The notes under the pieces: model-generated
What the model was told of the DNA's origin: nothing
Seen by the model: only the letters and a program-made list of their open reading frames with translations
Database searches by the model: none
Translations under genes and position numbers: made by a program
In this document: one piece after another, positions 50,519 to 60,807 of the stretch
How positions within the stretch are numbered: the stretch's first letter is position 1
Layout: every line of letters starts with the position of its first letter
Source: JAQVXR01 sp050945755
GTDB lineage: Bacteria > Bacillota > Dehalobacteriia > Dehalobacteriales > Dehalobacteriaceae
Length of the DNA: 64,000 bases
Direction of reading: 5' to 3'
NCBI GenBank assembly: GCA_050945755.1
Contig: JBMNTN010000004.1
Span: 1 to 64,000, forward strand

Positions 50519-52765
50519 ATGGGATGGAGTAAACTGGTATGGAAGTATATACAGCTGCCGGCCTTAAAATTCTTTAAGAATACTACAGCCCGCCGCATTC
50601 TTTGGTGGGTACTCTTTTTCACATTGAGCTTTGCTGTACTGGCCACAAATTTTATCCCCGATCAGGTTGCTTTAAAGGCAGGGGAAGTGGCAAAGAGCGA
50701 CATCTTTTACAATGGGGGGACTCTTACTTATACCAGCGAGATTAAAACTGAGGAAGCCCGCAATCAAGCTGCGCAAGAGGTGGAACAGGTATTTAGGTTT
50801 GAACCACGAGTATTAACAGAGCTGGAAAATCGGACCGGACAACTTTTTCAAGATATATTAAATATTAAAAGGGATGAGACCCTTACAGATTTTACTGAGC
50901 GCAAGGAAAAGTTGAAAACTATACTGTCGGGAATGATGCCCCAGGAGGCTTTAAATGCGATAGTTGCTGCCGATGAGGATACTATCTTGACACTGGAAAC
51001 GGAGCTCAAAAGCATTATCAGAGCCAGAATACAGGATGGTATCGTTGAGGAACAGTTAGAAGGCACCAAAAAAGATATGAACAATGACATTGAAGCACTG
51101 GACGTAGAACAGCCTTTTAAAGTGTTTCTTCAGACAATCATAAATCAAATGGAACTACGGCCTAATAAAATATATGATCCGGTAGCTACCGCCCAGGCGG
51201 TGGAAGAAAAATTGGCTCAAGTGAAACCGGTACAGATTACAATCAGACCCGGCGAAAAAATTGTGGAAAAGGGAACGCTGGTGACACCTGAGCAGATTGA
51301 AGCGTTGCAGTTTTTAGGGTTGCAGAGAAGCACTACCCCGTTTTTAACATTTGTCGGCTTATTTGGGTTTGTCAGCATTGTTTACCTGATGATTTTCTTG
51401 TTTTTGAACGGATATAAGCCCGATTTTTTAAAGCAGGAATCAAACATTGTCCTACTTGGGCTATTGATAAATGTTGCACTGATTATCGCAAAAATTGTTA
51501 CGGTAATTCAAATTTCCGACCGACCGGAATATGCTGCCCAGCTTGGATATTTAATTCCAATGGCAGGATGCTCAATGTTACTTGCTATTTTGACTGATGC
51601 CCCTATCGCTCTATTTGGGACGGTGATACTTTCTCTTTTTATCGGCGTGATGACCAATGGACAGTTATCGTTTGCCACGGTGGCCCTGGTAGGTGGTTTA
51701 ATGGGTGTTTACCAGGTTTCCAAACTAAGCCAAAGGTCTCATTTGGTACAGGCCAGTATTTATATCGGGCTGGCAAATATGGCAGTGATTATTGTCATGG
51801 GATTAATGTGGAATCAGCCTATGACAGTGATTGGTTTAGGAGTATTAATGGGGTTGGTAAACGGGGTGCTGGCGTCCGTTCTGACCATTGGTACGTTGCC
51901 CTTTTTGGAAAGCGCTTTTGGCATTACTACTTCTGTTAAACTTTTGGAACTTTCGAATCCTAACCACCCGCTTTTAAAGAAATTAATGTTGGAAGCACCA
52001 GGCACCTATAATCACAGTATTTTGGTGGGTAATTTGGCAGAAGCGGCAGCCGATGCCATTGGTGCCGATTCACTTCTTGTCCGGGTGGCTTCCTATTTTC
52101 ATGATATTGGAAAGGTTAAAAGGCCATACTATTTTATTGAAAATCAAATGCCGGCTGATAATCCCCATGATAAGATTGCGCCCACTTTGAGTACCTTAAT
52201 TATTACATCTCATGTGAAAGACGGAGTGGAAATGGTCAAAGAGTATCGTTTCCCCAAGGCGATTACCGATATTATTGAACAACATCATGGGACGAGTTTA
52301 GTATCCTTCTTTTATCACAAGGCAAAAGAGGAAGGAGAAAAACCAGAAACTGTTTTGGAATCGGATTTCCGCTATCAAACCCCAAAACCTCAGACCAGAG
52401 AGGCGGCAATCGTTACATTAGCAGATAGTGTACAGGCAGCTGCCCATGTTTTGCAAAAACCAACTAAGGGGCATCTTGAAGCTAAAGTACGGGAAATCAT
52501 TCGGCAGAAACTGGATGACGGACAGTTAAGTGAGTGTGACTTGAATTTTAAGGATCTGGATGTAATCGCCCAGGTTTTTGTCCGAGTATTGAGCGGGATG
52601 TTTCATCATCGGATTGGGTATCCGGACCAAATGGTCAAAGAGATGGAAAGGGGCAAAGCCAAGAATGGAAATTCTCATAAAGAACCAACAGAGCAAGATA
52701 CCGGTAAGCCCGGAAATGGAAAAATTACTGGAAAGAGTAGCGACGGAAGCAGTGCGTCAGAATAA
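50519..52765 (+). CDS. pgpH: 7TM-HD cyclic-di-AMP phosphodiesterase (PgpH/YqfF)
   Basis: A 748-residue membrane enzyme. An N-terminal helix and a large external 7TMR-HDED domain (about 50-270) precede seven membrane helices (about 275-465) and a cytosolic HD domain (about 490-650) with NHSILVGNLAE and SYFHDIGKVKRP. It hydrolyses c-di-AMP to pApA. ATG 50519 sits nine bases after AAGGAG. The last ~35 codons, a disordered tail, overlap ybeY by 101 bases. Confidence 0.94.
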   Translation: MGWSKLVWKYIQLPALKFFKNTTARRILWWVLFFTLSFAVLATNFIPDQVALKAGEVAKSDIFYNGGTLTYTSEIKTEEARNQAAQEVEQVFRFEPRVLTELENRTGQLFQDILNIKRDETLTDFTERKEKLKTILSGMMPQEALNAIVAADEDTILTLETELKSIIRARIQDGIVEEQLEGTKKDMNNDIEALDVEQPFKVFLQTIINQMELRPNKIYDPVATAQAVEEKLAQVKPVQITIRPGEKIVEKGTLVTPEQIEALQFLGLQRSTTPFLTFVGLFGFVSIVYLMIFLFLNGYKPDFLKQESNIVLLGLLINVALIIAKIVTVIQISDRPEYAAQLGYLIPMAGCSMLLAILTDAPIALFGTVILSLFIGVMTNGQLSFATVALVGGLMGVYQVSKLSQRSHLVQASIYIGLANMAVIIVMGLMWNQPMTVIGLGVLMGLVNGVLASVLTIGTLPFLESAFGITTSVKLLELSNPNHPLLKKLMLEAPGTYNHSILVGNLAEAAADAIGADSLLVRVASYFHDIGKVKRPYYFIENQMPADNPHDKIAPTLSTLIITSHVKDGVEMVKEYRFPKAITDIIEQHHGTSLVSFFYHKAKEEGEKPETVLESDFRYQTPKPQTREAAIVTLADSVQAAAHVLQKPTKGHLEAKVREIIRQKLDDGQLSECDLNFKDLDVIAQVFVRVLSGMFHHRIGYPDQMVKEMERGKAKNGNSHKEPTEQDTGKPGNGKITGKSSDGSSASE

Positions 52766-53135
52766 CCCGGGCACCGATCCGGAAGTGAGTATTCTTTTAG
52801 TAGATGATGAGATGATTCATAAACTTAATTCAGCTTACCGAGGAATAGACCGACCTACAGACGTGCTCTCCTTTGCTTTAAAAGAAGAATTGGAGGATGG
52901 TCCGGAGTTTGTCTTCCTGGAAGATGAAAATATTTTGGGTGATGTGGTAATATCTTTAGAAACAGCTCAACGGCAGGCTAATGAATATGAGCATTCTTTA
53001 GAAAGGGAAATTGGATTTCTTGCTGCCCATGGGATGCTGCATCTTTTAGGATTTGACCATATTGAGGAAGAAGAAAGGATATTGATGCGGGAAAAAGAAG
53101 AGAGCATCTTGGAAGGGATAGGGTTAACCAGATAA
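52665..53135 (+). CDS. ybeY: Endoribonuclease / rRNA maturation factor YbeY
   Basis: A 156-residue zinc metalloprotein with HGMLHLLGFDH (H-x3-H-x5-H, near residue 120), and DRPTDVLSF. YbeY takes part in 16S rRNA 3' processing and 70S quality control. ATG 52665 (MEILIKN) matches the family start even though this lies inside the pgpH tail. Tight overlap suggests coupled translation. Confidence 0.95.
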   Translation: MEILIKNQQSKIPVSPEMEKLLERVATEAVRQNNPGTDPEVSILLVDDEMIHKLNSAYRGIDRPTDVLSFALKEELEDGPEFVFLEDENILGDVVISLETAQRQANEYEHSLEREIGFLAAHGMLHLLGFDHIEEEERILMREKEESILEGIGLTR

Positions 53136-53170
53136 TTACCTCTGGAAGAAGTTGGGCTAGGTTGGGGGAA

Positions 53171-53533
53171 ATGAAAAAATCACGAAATTTTTGGGAGAGT
53201 TTCAAGTTTGCCCTGCGTGGTGCAGTTATGGTTTTACAAAGTGAAAGAAACGCCCGGATTGATTTAGTTTTTGCTCTGGGGGTATTAGGTGCTGCCTGTT
53301 ATTATCAGGTATCATGGATGGAATGGGTTATTCTTATTTTAACGATTGTTTCGGTGCTGGCAGCGGAGATGATGAATACAGCCGTGGAGTACATGGTGGA
53401 TATGTACACCCAAGAATATCATCCGCTGGCGGAAAAGGCAAAAAATGCGGCGGCGGGTGCCGTACTAATCACCGCTATAGGGGCTTTTTTTGTCGGCCTG
53501 ATTATTTTCGGGCCAAAGGTTTTTCTACACTAA
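53171..53533 (+). CDS. dgkA: Undecaprenol/diacylglycerol kinase (DgkA family)
   Basis: A 120-residue three-helix membrane kinase. The conserved ERNARIDL and EMMNTAVEYMVDM with active-site Glu residues mark the prokaryotic DGK family. In Gram-positives the substrate is undecaprenol, so it recycles the peptidoglycan lipid carrier. The start is ATG with GGGGG upstream; TTG 53162 is possible. Confidence 0.92.
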   Translation: MKKSRNFWESFKFALRGAVMVLQSERNARIDLVFALGVLGAACYYQVSWMEWVILILTIVSVLAAEMMNTAVEYMVDMYTQEYHPLAEKAKNAAAGAVLITAIGAFFVGLIIFGPKVFLH

Positions 53534-53551
53534 GATGAATATAATGAATTA

Positions 53552-53575
53552 GACCCGGGGTTATCCCGGGTTCTC
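53552..53575 (+). terminator. Hairpin after dgkA
   Basis: ACCCGGG and CCCGGGT pair around a short loop, followed by TCTC. The T tract is weak. Confidence 0.5.
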
Positions 53576-53599
53576 AAATAATATTGAAGGGGGAAGCTG

Positions 53600-54646
53600 A
53601 TGGGGAGAACAACCTTTCCCAAAATTCTATTGAGGATTGCTCTGATATCTTTTTTTCTTTGTGCTTGCGGGGATAAAAACCTGCCTGTTTCCAACACCGG
53701 TTTATCAGATGATCTGCCAATAACCCAGCCGGATAAGCCTCCGGCATACAGGTGCCCGTTGGATGGAACTCCATTAGAAGAAATGCCTGTGCGCCCAGTG
53801 GCAATTGTTATTGATAATATGCCTGCTGCTTGGCCCCAGTCCGGAGTCAACCAGGCAGACATTGTTTATGAAATTCCTGCAGAAGGGGGAATCACCCGCT
53901 TTCTCGCTGTCTATTTTCACGGTAAGGCAGAAAAAATCGGCCCGGTGCGCAGCGCCCGCCCTTACCTGATGGATCTTGCCCGGGAATGGGAGGCGGTTTT
54001 TATCCATTGTGGTGAAAGCCCCCAGGCCCAAGTATATTTTAAAGAAAAAAACATTGATCATATCAATGAAATGTTTCATCCACCCGGATTTTGGCGGGAT
54101 AAATCTCGCCGAGCGCCTAATAACCTTTATACCGGCACAAAAGAAATCTGGGCGGAGATCGAGAAAAAAGGTTGGGACCGGCAGGTAGATATTGAGGGAT
54201 TTCATTTTGACGATACCCTAGAACCTGAGGAGAATGAACCGGTCTATGAGGTAACGGTAAAATATCCATACAGAAATATAATTTATAAATACGATGTTTC
54301 CTCTGGGCTCTACCATAGATTTTTAGGCAGCAAACCTCAGCAGGACGGTGAGACAGGAGATCAGTATGCGGCGGCAAATATTTTAATCCAGGAAGTTGGC
54401 ACCAAGGTATTTGATCAGGAAGGCCGGATGGAAATTAATTTGTTGGGAAAGGGAAATGCCATTCTCTTTTCCCGGGGCAGAGTATTTAACGGAATGTGGG
54501 AGAAGGATTCCTTTTCAGAACGTACATATTTCACAGATGACAAGGGAGAAGAGTTTAAGCTTGCTCCCGGTCAGACCTGGATTATTTTAAAGCCTAAAAA
54601 TACTGTTTATGAATATTCAACGCTGTGGCAAGATAATAGTCAATAA
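53600..54646 (+). CDS. DUF3048 lipoprotein (YerB-like)
   Basis: A 348-residue lipoprotein with lipobox FFLCAC at about residues 18-23, then the DUF3048 fold: VRPVAIVIDNMPAAWPQSGV, YEIPAEGGITRFLAVY and VRSARPYLMDLA. YerB-like proteins are extracytosolic and of uncertain role; in Bacillus YerB interacts with the cell-wall regulator YerC region by name only, so no function is claimed. It does not belong to the ancestral dgkA-cdd pair of Bacillus. Confidence 0.88.
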   Translation: MGRTTFPKILLRIALISFFLCACGDKNLPVSNTGLSDDLPITQPDKPPAYRCPLDGTPLEEMPVRPVAIVIDNMPAAWPQSGVNQADIVYEIPAEGGITRFLAVYFHGKAEKIGPVRSARPYLMDLAREWEAVFIHCGESPQAQVYFKEKNIDHINEMFHPPGFWRDKSRRAPNNLYTGTKEIWAEIEKKGWDRQVDIEGFHFDDTLEPEENEPVYEVTVKYPYRNIIYKYDVSSGLYHRFLGSKPQQDGETGDQYAAANILIQEVGTKVFDQEGRMEINLLGKGNAILFSRGRVFNGMWEKDSFSERTYFTDDKGEEFKLAPGQTWIILKPKNTVYEYSTLWQDNSQ

Positions 54647-54658
54647 AGGAGATAGCCG

Positions 54659-55084
54659 ATGTCTACCATAGAAATAGAAGAAAAAAACTTGTTGGCTGCG
54701 GCAGAAAAAGCCAGGGAAGCGGCCCATGCTCCTTATTCACGCTTTAGGGTGGGAGCAGCCCTTCTCACAAAAGAAGGGAAGGTATTTACCGGCTGCAATG
54801 TAGAAAACGCCGCATTCAGTGTTACTAATTGTGCGGAGCGGACGGCAGTATTTGCGGCAGTGGCTGCCGGTTATCAAGAATTTAAGGCAATAGCTGTCTC
54901 ATCCGATTCTGAAGAGTTTACTTCCCCCTGCGGGGCATGTCGGCAAGTGCTGGTAGAGTTCAATCCGGATATGCAAGTGATTATGGGAAATGCTAAAGGT
55001 GATTATATTACCCGTACGGCGGCAGGGCTTTTGCCCCTTTATTTTAACAGCCGGAGCCTGTCAACGGAGCGTGGAGGTAAATAA
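54659..55084 (+). CDS. cdd: Cytidine deaminase
   Basis: A 141-residue homotetrameric zinc enzyme converting (deoxy)cytidine to uridine. [12 protein letters not shown] holds the zinc Cys and catalytic Glu, and PCGACRQVL the other two zinc ligands. The stop overlaps the era start by one base. Context cdd-era is as in Bacillus. Confidence 0.96.
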   Translation: MSTIEIEEKNLLAAAEKAREAAHAPYSRFRVGAALLTKEGKVFTGCNVENAAFSVTNCAERTAVFAAVAAGYQEFKAIAVSSDSEEFTSPCGACRQVLVEFNPDMQVIMGNAKGDYITRTAAGLLPLYFNSRSLSTERGGK

Positions 55085-55983
55085 TGTCTGAATATAAATC
55101 TGGTTTTGTCACGATTATCGGCCGCCCTAATGTAGGGAAATCAACACTTTTAAACAGCATTCTCGGGCAGAAGATTGCCATCATGTCGGATAAACCTCAG
55201 ACCACCCGGAACAAGATCCAAGGTTTTTATACGACGGAAGATGTCCAAATCGTTTTTATTGATACTCCCGGAATCCATAAACCTAAGGACAAACTGGGCG
55301 AAAGGATGGTCGGCGCAGCGATGGAAACGCTGAAAGAAGTCGATGTGATCCTTTACATGGTTGATGCCTCGGCTGAATTTGGCCGGGGAGAAGAGTTCAT
55401 TCTCAGTCGGTTGGAAAAAGTAAAGACGCCGGTTTTTCTGGTCATTAATAAAATAGACCTTTTGGCTAAAGAAAAATTGCTTCCTTTAATTGAGGAATAC
55501 AGCAGGAGATATGATTTCCGGGAGATAATTCCGGTATCCGCTTTAAACCGGGACAATATTGACCACCTTCTGAAAACCTTGGAGCAATATCTCTCGGAGG
55601 GGCCTCAGTATTACCCGCCGGATATGATTACCGATCAGCCGGAAAGAGCAGTGATCGCCGAATTGATCCGGGAAAAAGTATTGCATCTCACCAGAGATGA
55701 AATTCCCCACTCTGTGGCAGTGGAAGTGACAGAAGTGAAAGACCGGGAAAACGGCCTGGTTGATGTGGATGCCATTATTTATGTGGAACGGGATTCGCAA
55801 AAGGGCATTGTCATCGGAAAAAAGGGCGAACTATTAAAAGAGGTTGGAAGATTGGCCCGGATAGACGCGGAAAAACTTTTGGGCAGCAGAATTTTTTTAC
55901 AGCTTTGGGTAAAGGTGAAAAAGGACTGGCGCAATAAAGAAGTGATGTTAAGAAATTTTGGCTATGATAATAAACATATGTAA
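55084..55983 (+). CDS. era: GTPase Era
   Basis: A 299-residue Era, a ribosome-assembly GTPase. G1 GRPNVGKST (about 13-21), G3 DTPGI (about 62), G4 NKID (about 123) and a C-terminal KH domain with [13 protein letters not shown], which binds the 3' end of 16S rRNA. It is coupled to cdd and lies near ybeY, its functional partner in 16S maturation. Confidence 0.97.
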   Translation: MSEYKSGFVTIIGRPNVGKSTLLNSILGQKIAIMSDKPQTTRNKIQGFYTTEDVQIVFIDTPGIHKPKDKLGERMVGAAMETLKEVDVILYMVDASAEFGRGEEFILSRLEKVKTPVFLVINKIDLLAKEKLLPLIEEYSRRYDFREIIPVSALNRDNIDHLLKTLEQYLSEGPQYYPPDMITDQPERAVIAELIREKVLHLTRDEIPHSVAVEVTEVKDRENGLVDVDAIIYVERDSQKGIVIGKKGELLKEVGRLARIDAEKLLGSRIFLQLWVKVKKDWRNKEVMLRNFGYDNKHM

Positions 55984-56004
55984 TCTAGATAAGAAGGAAT
56001 TTCC

Positions 56005-56766
56005 ATGTCGAAAATATATTCAGTTGAAGCCTTGGTATTAAGGGCTCGGGACTATGGTGAAGCGGATAAAATACTTACCCTGTATACAAAAGAGCAGGGA
56101 AAGGTTTCGGCTATTGCCAAAGGGGCGCGTAAACCTAAAAGCAGGTTGCGCGGTGGTGTCCAGCTATTTTCCCACTCTCGCATTGTGCTTTATCGGGGCC
56201 CTTCTCTGGATACGGTGACACAGGCGGAAACGGTTCAGGCTTTTGCACCTCTTAGAGAAGACCTAACCTTTCTTTCTTATGCCTCATATCTGGTGGAACT
56301 GCTCGATTGTGCCGTCCCGGAACGAGAACCTCATGAAGGGATATTTCATTTGGCCATAAACTGCCTGGAACTGTTTCCGGAGAAAGACCCGGAACTGGTG
56401 GCCAGGTTTTTTGAAATGCACCTGCTTACTTTTCTCGGTTATCAGCCTTACTTGTCCGGCTGCATGAAATGCGGCAGGTTGTTGGAGGCCGGGCCTTTTT
56501 ATTTGGACCCCGGCACTGGGGGATTGGTCTGTCGGGAATGCTCCCCGGATCAAGATGAGAAAACACAAGTGACAGCAGGAACGGCCTCTACTTTAAACAG
56601 GCTGCTTTCCTTGAATAAAAGATCAATCTTTCGGTTGAAAGTATCCAGGGAGATAAGAGGGGAGATGGATGCCGCTTTAAGAGTTTATCTGGAATATTAT
56701 TTGGAGCGAAAACTAAAATCCCGTCGGATTCTGGAGGATATTTTGCAGCCGGCAAGGGGAGAATAA
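56005..56766 (+). CDS. recO: DNA repair protein RecO
   Basis: A 253-residue RecO: N-terminal OB fold (YSVEALVLRARDYGEADKIL), a helical middle, and a C4 zinc site (CMKC, CREC). It loads RecA with RecR at single-stranded gaps. AAGAAGGAA precedes the ATG. The era-recO pair is conserved. Confidence 0.95.
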   Translation: MSKIYSVEALVLRARDYGEADKILTLYTKEQGKVSAIAKGARKPKSRLRGGVQLFSHSRIVLYRGPSLDTVTQAETVQAFAPLREDLTFLSYASYLVELLDCAVPEREPHEGIFHLAINCLELFPEKDPELVARFFEMHLLTFLGYQPYLSGCMKCGRLLEAGPFYLDPGTGGLVCRECSPDQDEKTQVTAGTASTLNRLLSLNKRSIFRLKVSREIRGEMDAALRVYLEYYLERKLKSRRILEDILQPARGE

Positions 56767-56810
56767 AAACCCTTTTACCTGGGCAATATGCCTAAAAGGG
56801 GTGATGATCG

Positions 56811-57260
56811 ATGGATGATATGCTGCGTAAAATTGACGAAATCAGGGACCGGATTAATGTCAGCTACAGTGAGGCTAAGGATGCTTTGGAAAAGAGCGGA
56901 GGAAGTATCGTAGATGCTATTGTCCTCTTGGAGAATCAGGGACGTGATCATGAGGAAGAGGGAAGGGAATATGGCAAAAAAGTTTGGGAAGACATGAGGG
57001 GCGAGGTAAAAGAGGTGGTGGAGAAAACAAAAACCACTAAAATTTGCCTTCTGAAAAATGGGGAACCAGTAGCAGAATTACCTGCAGCAGCCGGGCTTTT
57101 AGGCCTGGTGGGAGCCTTGGCCATTCCCGGTGGGGCTGTGGTAGGTGCACTGGGGTCGGTAGCTGCTCTGATGAATAATTATTCTTTAGAGGTAAGGAAA
57201 ACGTCTGATGAAACAGTTGTGAGTACCGGCAGGGAAAATGACATTGACAACTTAAGTTAA
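56811..57260 (+). CDS. DUF4342 protein with UBA-like N-terminus
   Basis: A 149-residue protein. The first ~45 residues (INVSYSEAKDALEKSGGSIVDAIVLLE) resemble a UBA/TS-N three-helix fold; residues about 75-130 form a DUF4342-like domain with a Gly/Ala-rich hydrophobic stretch that may contact the membrane. Function unknown. Its end contains the probable promoter of the glyQS T-box RNA. Confidence 0.7.
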   Translation: MDDMLRKIDEIRDRINVSYSEAKDALEKSGGSIVDAIVLLENQGRDHEEEGREYGKKVWEDMRGEVKEVVEKTKTTKICLLKNGEPVAELPAAAGLLGLVGALAIPGGAVVGALGSVAALMNNYSLEVRKTSDETVVSTGRENDIDNLS

Positions 57261-57272
57261 TTTTGTTAAAGT
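57244..57272 (+). promoter_or_regulatory. Promoter of the glyQS T-box transcript
   Basis: TTGACA (57244-57249) and TAAAGT (57267-57272) are 17 bases apart, the -35 lying within the end of the preceding gene. Confidence 0.6.
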
Positions 57273-57279
57273 TAAGAGA

Positions 57280-57565
57280 AAATGACAGGTGTGATGAGGG
57301 AGACAAGTATTCAGCTTGCGTGGATTTTAGGGATCCGCAAGCCAGAGAGCCGGGATGGTGAGAACCGGCAAATGCTGAAGAAGGCACTCCTGAGCCGTTG
57401 GGTGAACGCATAAAGCAAGTAGCCGAACCGGAGATTCCTCCGTTATCAAAGAATGGTGTTAACCATGTAAAGATGGACTTTATGTCAATCAGGGTGGAAC
57501 CGCGGGAAATTACCTCTCGTCCCTGCAGCATGCAAGCTGCGGAGCGGGAGGTTTTTTAATTTATC
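57280..57565 (+). ncRNA. T-box riboswitch (glycine) upstream of glyQS
   Basis: The T-box GGGTGGAACCGCGG (57492-57505) binds the uncharged tRNA end. It is followed by a terminator stem (57512-57556) and TTTTTT. Upstream, AGAGAGCCGG..TGAGAACCGGC resembles Stem I, and GGC at 57383-57385 (AAGGCACTCC) is the probable glycine specifier. Uncharged glycyl-tRNA should stabilise the antiterminator and switch on glyQS. Confidence 0.92.
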
Positions 57566-57589
57566 TATTGGGAAATTGGAGGGGGATAA

Positions 57590-58561
57590 ATGAATTTTCA
57601 AGATTTGATCTTAGCTCTCAATAAGTTTTGGGGTGAACAAAACTGTATTATTCAACAGCCTTATGATATGGAAAAGGGTGCCGGGACAATGAATCCGGCC
57701 ACCGCACTGCGTGCACTTGGCCCGGAACCTTGGAATGTGGCTTATGTGGAGCCTTCCCGGCGTCCGACAGACGGCAGGTATGGGGAGAATCCCAATCGGC
57801 TGCAGCACTACTATCAATACCAGGTTATTTTAAAGCCGTCCCCGGACAATATTGTGGAACTATATATGGACAGCTTGCGGGCTATCGGCATCGACCCGGC
57901 GGAACATGACATTCGCTTGGTGGAAGACAATTGGGAATCTGCCAACCTGGGTGCTTGGGGTTTGGGCTGGGAAGTGTGGCTGGATGGAATGGAAATTACT
58001 CAGTTTACTTATTTCCAACAGTTCGGCGGCTTGGACTGCCGGCCGGTGAGCGGGGAGATTACTTACGGAATTGAACGACTGGCCATGTTTATTCAAAAAG
58101 TAGACAGCGTTTATGACATAGAATGGGTGAACGGCATTACTTACGGGGATGTACATCACCAAACGGAAGTGGATTATTCCCATTATAATTTTGAGGTTGC
58201 AGATACAGATATGCTTTTTAAAACATTTGATATGTATGAAGCGGAAACCAAACGGGTAATCGAAAAAGGTTTGGTTCAACCCGCCTATGATTATGTATTG
58301 AAATGCTCCCATACCTTTAACCTCTTGGATGCCCGGGGGGCAATCAGTGTTACCGAGCGGCAGAGCTACATTGCCCGGGTACGTGCTTTGGCTCGTCTTT
58401 GCGCTCAAGGATATGTTAAGCAGCGGGAAGAACTGGGATTCCCGCTCATTAAGGATGCCAAACAGCGAAGTGCCATGGAACTTCCGCCCCTGATTCAGTC
58501 CCGCCCGATAGCAAAGCCCGCTTCGGACACTAAAGATGCCATGGATATAAAGGAGGCGTAA
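57590..58561 (+). CDS. glyQ: Glycyl-tRNA synthetase alpha subunit
   Basis: A 323-residue GlyQ, the catalytic subunit of the bacterial alpha2beta2 enzyme. [19 protein letters not shown] and [17 protein letters not shown] are invariant. It is ~25 residues longer than usual, with an unconserved tail. ATG follows GGAGGGGG. glyS begins five bases later. Confidence 0.97.
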   Translation: MNFQDLILALNKFWGEQNCIIQQPYDMEKGAGTMNPATALRALGPEPWNVAYVEPSRRPTDGRYGENPNRLQHYYQYQVILKPSPDNIVELYMDSLRAIGIDPAEHDIRLVEDNWESANLGAWGLGWEVWLDGMEITQFTYFQQFGGLDCRPVSGEITYGIERLAMFIQKVDSVYDIEWVNGITYGDVHHQTEVDYSHYNFEVADTDMLFKTFDMYEAETKRVIEKGLVQPAYDYVLKCSHTFNLLDARGAISVTERQSYIARVRALARLCAQGYVKQREELGFPLIKDAKQRSAMELPPLIQSRPIAKPASDTKDAMDIKEA

Positions 58562-58565
58562 GGTA

Positions 58566-60644
58566 ATGGCAAAGGATCTGTTATTTGAAATTGGTACGGA
58601 AGAAATACCGGCCCGCTTTATGAGCCCGGCGTTAAAGCAGATGAAAGAGCTGGCGGAAAATGGACTCAATGAGGCGCGGTTGGAATATGGAAAAATAAAT
58701 GTTTACGGAACACCCCGTCGTCTGGCCCTTTTGGTGGAAGGTTTGGCAGAAAAACAAACGGATCTGGAAATGGAAGTAAAAGGTCCCTCCCAAAAGGCAG
58801 CTTTTGACGCTGAAGGGAAACCGACTAAAGCGGCTTTAGGTTTTGCGCGCGGCCAGGGTGTGGACCCGGCTGAACTGGTGGTAAAAGAAACACCTGCCGG
58901 CCTCTATGTTTTCGCCACCAAGAAAAGTGCCGGACAGCCTGCAGAAGAGATACTGACACCAATACTAGTTAATATCATTCATAAACTTTATTTCCCCAAA
59001 CCGATGCGCTGGGGAAGTCTGGATATGCGTTTTGCCCGGCCTATTCGCTGGCTGGTGGCCTTATTCGGTTCGGAGGTGCTGCCTTTGGAATTGGAGGATC
59101 AGAAAGCCGGCCGCACCACCCGGAGCCACCGATTTTTGGGACAGGGGCTGATTGAACTGGCCCATCCCGGGGAATATTTGGCAAAATTAAAAGAGAACTA
59201 TGTAATTGTTGATCAGGATGAAAGAAAGGCGATTGTCTGGGCAGGGATAGAGCAGGTGGCTCAAGATAACGGGGGCCAGGTTGTTAAGGATGAGGAATTA
59301 CTGGAAGAGGTAACACACCTTCTGGAATACCCTACTGCTCTTTGCGGGACATTTGAAGAAAAGTATCTGGCTCTTCCTAAGGAAGTACTGATTACCCCCA
59401 TGCGGGAGCACCAAAGGTATTTTCCGGTGCTGGATGCTGAGGGAAATCTTCTACCCAAGTTTATTACGGTGCGCAACGGTCTTCCCGCGCATATTGAAAT
59501 TGTTACAGCAGGAAATGAGAAAGTGCTCAAGGCTCGACTGGCTGATGCGGAATTTTTCTATACGGAAGATTTAAAGAAGAACCTAGAGGACAACGTGCCC
59601 AAGCTGAAGAGCATTGTTTTTCATGAAACCCTGGGGAGTCTTTATGCCAAGGTGGAAAGGGTAATGGAACTTGCTTCCTTTATCGGTGCGGAAATGGAAC
59701 TGGATACTCAAGATCTCGCCGACATAAAACGGGCGGCACTTCTTTCTAAGGCAGACCTGGTTTCTAACGTAGTATACGAGTTTCCAGAGCTGCAGGGAAT
59801 CATGGGTGAATATTACGCCCGGCACCACGGGGAAAACCAAGCGGTCAGCACCGCCATCCGGGAACATTACCTACCACGTTTTGCCGGTGATGACCTGCCT
59901 CAGACGAAAGCAGGGATTGCCGTGGGGATTGCCGATAAGCTGGACAGTATAGTGGGCTTTTTCGGCATGGACATTCAGCCCACCGGTTCTCAGGACCCTT
60001 ACGCTTTAAGGAGACAGGCGCTGGGGATTGTCAATACCATATTGCAGCATAACCTGGATCTTTCTTTAGATACTTTAGTGGCAAAGACCTACAGCTTATT
60101 AGCTGAACAAGTATCCTTTAAAAATGATAAAGAAAAAACAGCGGCTGATATCAACTCCTTCTTTAAACAGCGCATGGATAACATTCTCACGGAAAGAGGC
60201 ATCCGCTATGATGTGATCAATGCGGTACTTGCCGCAGGGATTGACCATCTTTCCGACACCCGGGATAAAGCTTTAGCTCTAAGTGATTTTAAGGAAACAA
60301 GCGAGTTTGAGGAGCTGATTGTCGGATTTACCCGGACAGCAAATCTGGCGAAAAATGCTGTCCATACCAATGTGGATGAAACGCGTTTTTCAAACAAAGA
60401 AGAAACCGGACTTTATCATGTCTTCCGGGAAGTAAAAGAAAAGGCGGATAGATTCTTGGCGCAAAAAAATTATCAGGAAGCCTTCCGGACTATTGCGGAA
60501 CTGCGCCGTCCTGTGGACGATTTCTTTACGGAAGTGATGGTGATGGTAGAGGACGAAAAGGTGAAGGAAAACCGCCTGGCCTTATTAAAACAAATTGCCG
60601 ATTATGTTATCGGTATTGCTGACCTCTCTCAACTGGTCGGATAG
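58566..60644 (+). CDS. glyS: Glycyl-tRNA synthetase beta subunit
   Basis: A 692-residue GlyS that binds tRNA(Gly) for GlyQ. LLFEIGTEEIPARF starts the protein, MRWGSLDMRFARPIRW is conserved, and the C-terminal anticodon-binding domain follows. Normal length. Expressed under the T-box. Confidence 0.97.
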   Translation: MAKDLLFEIGTEEIPARFMSPALKQMKELAENGLNEARLEYGKINVYGTPRRLALLVEGLAEKQTDLEMEVKGPSQKAAFDAEGKPTKAALGFARGQGVDPAELVVKETPAGLYVFATKKSAGQPAEEILTPILVNIIHKLYFPKPMRWGSLDMRFARPIRWLVALFGSEVLPLELEDQKAGRTTRSHRFLGQGLIELAHPGEYLAKLKENYVIVDQDERKAIVWAGIEQVAQDNGGQVVKDEELLEEVTHLLEYPTALCGTFEEKYLALPKEVLITPMREHQRYFPVLDAEGNLLPKFITVRNGLPAHIEIVTAGNEKVLKARLADAEFFYTEDLKKNLEDNVPKLKSIVFHETLGSLYAKVERVMELASFIGAEMELDTQDLADIKRAALLSKADLVSNVVYEFPELQGIMGEYYARHHGENQAVSTAIREHYLPRFAGDDLPQTKAGIAVGIADKLDSIVGFFGMDIQPTGSQDPYALRRQALGIVNTILQHNLDLSLDTLVAKTYSLLAEQVSFKNDKEKTAADINSFFKQRMDNILTERGIRYDVINAVLAAGIDHLSDTRDKALALSDFKETSEFEELIVGFTRTANLAKNAVHTNVDETRFSNKEETGLYHVFREVKEKADRFLAQKNYQEAFRTIAELRRPVDDFFTEVMVMVEDEKVKENRLALLKQIADYVIGIADLSQLVG

Positions 60645-60671
60645 AAAAAGCCTGCGGGCTTTTCTTTTTTT
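60645..60671 (+). terminator. Terminator after glyS
   Basis: AAAAGCC-TGCG-GGCTTTT with a following CTTTTTTT tract. Confidence 0.88.
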
Positions 60672-60718
60672 GGTAAAATTTTTAAACGAAAATAATGGTT
60701 TTTAACAAGAAAAGCATA

Positions 60719-60747
60719 TTGACAGCCGGAATAGTATATAATATATT
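60719..60747 (+). promoter_or_regulatory. Promoter of ccpN operon
   Basis: TTGACA (60719-60724) and TATATT (60742-60747) are 17 bases apart, 60 bases before the ccpN start. Confidence 0.7.
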
Positions 60748-60807
60748 GTTCAAGAGTATTAAAAAGTATAGCACATTTACAAGCTAAAATTTAGGGGGTG
60801 GTGGCTT

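Noticed and set aside
57860..58669. 269-codon open frame on the - strand
   Set aside because: It is antisense to glyQ and the start of glyS; no family resemblance and no ribosome-binding site.
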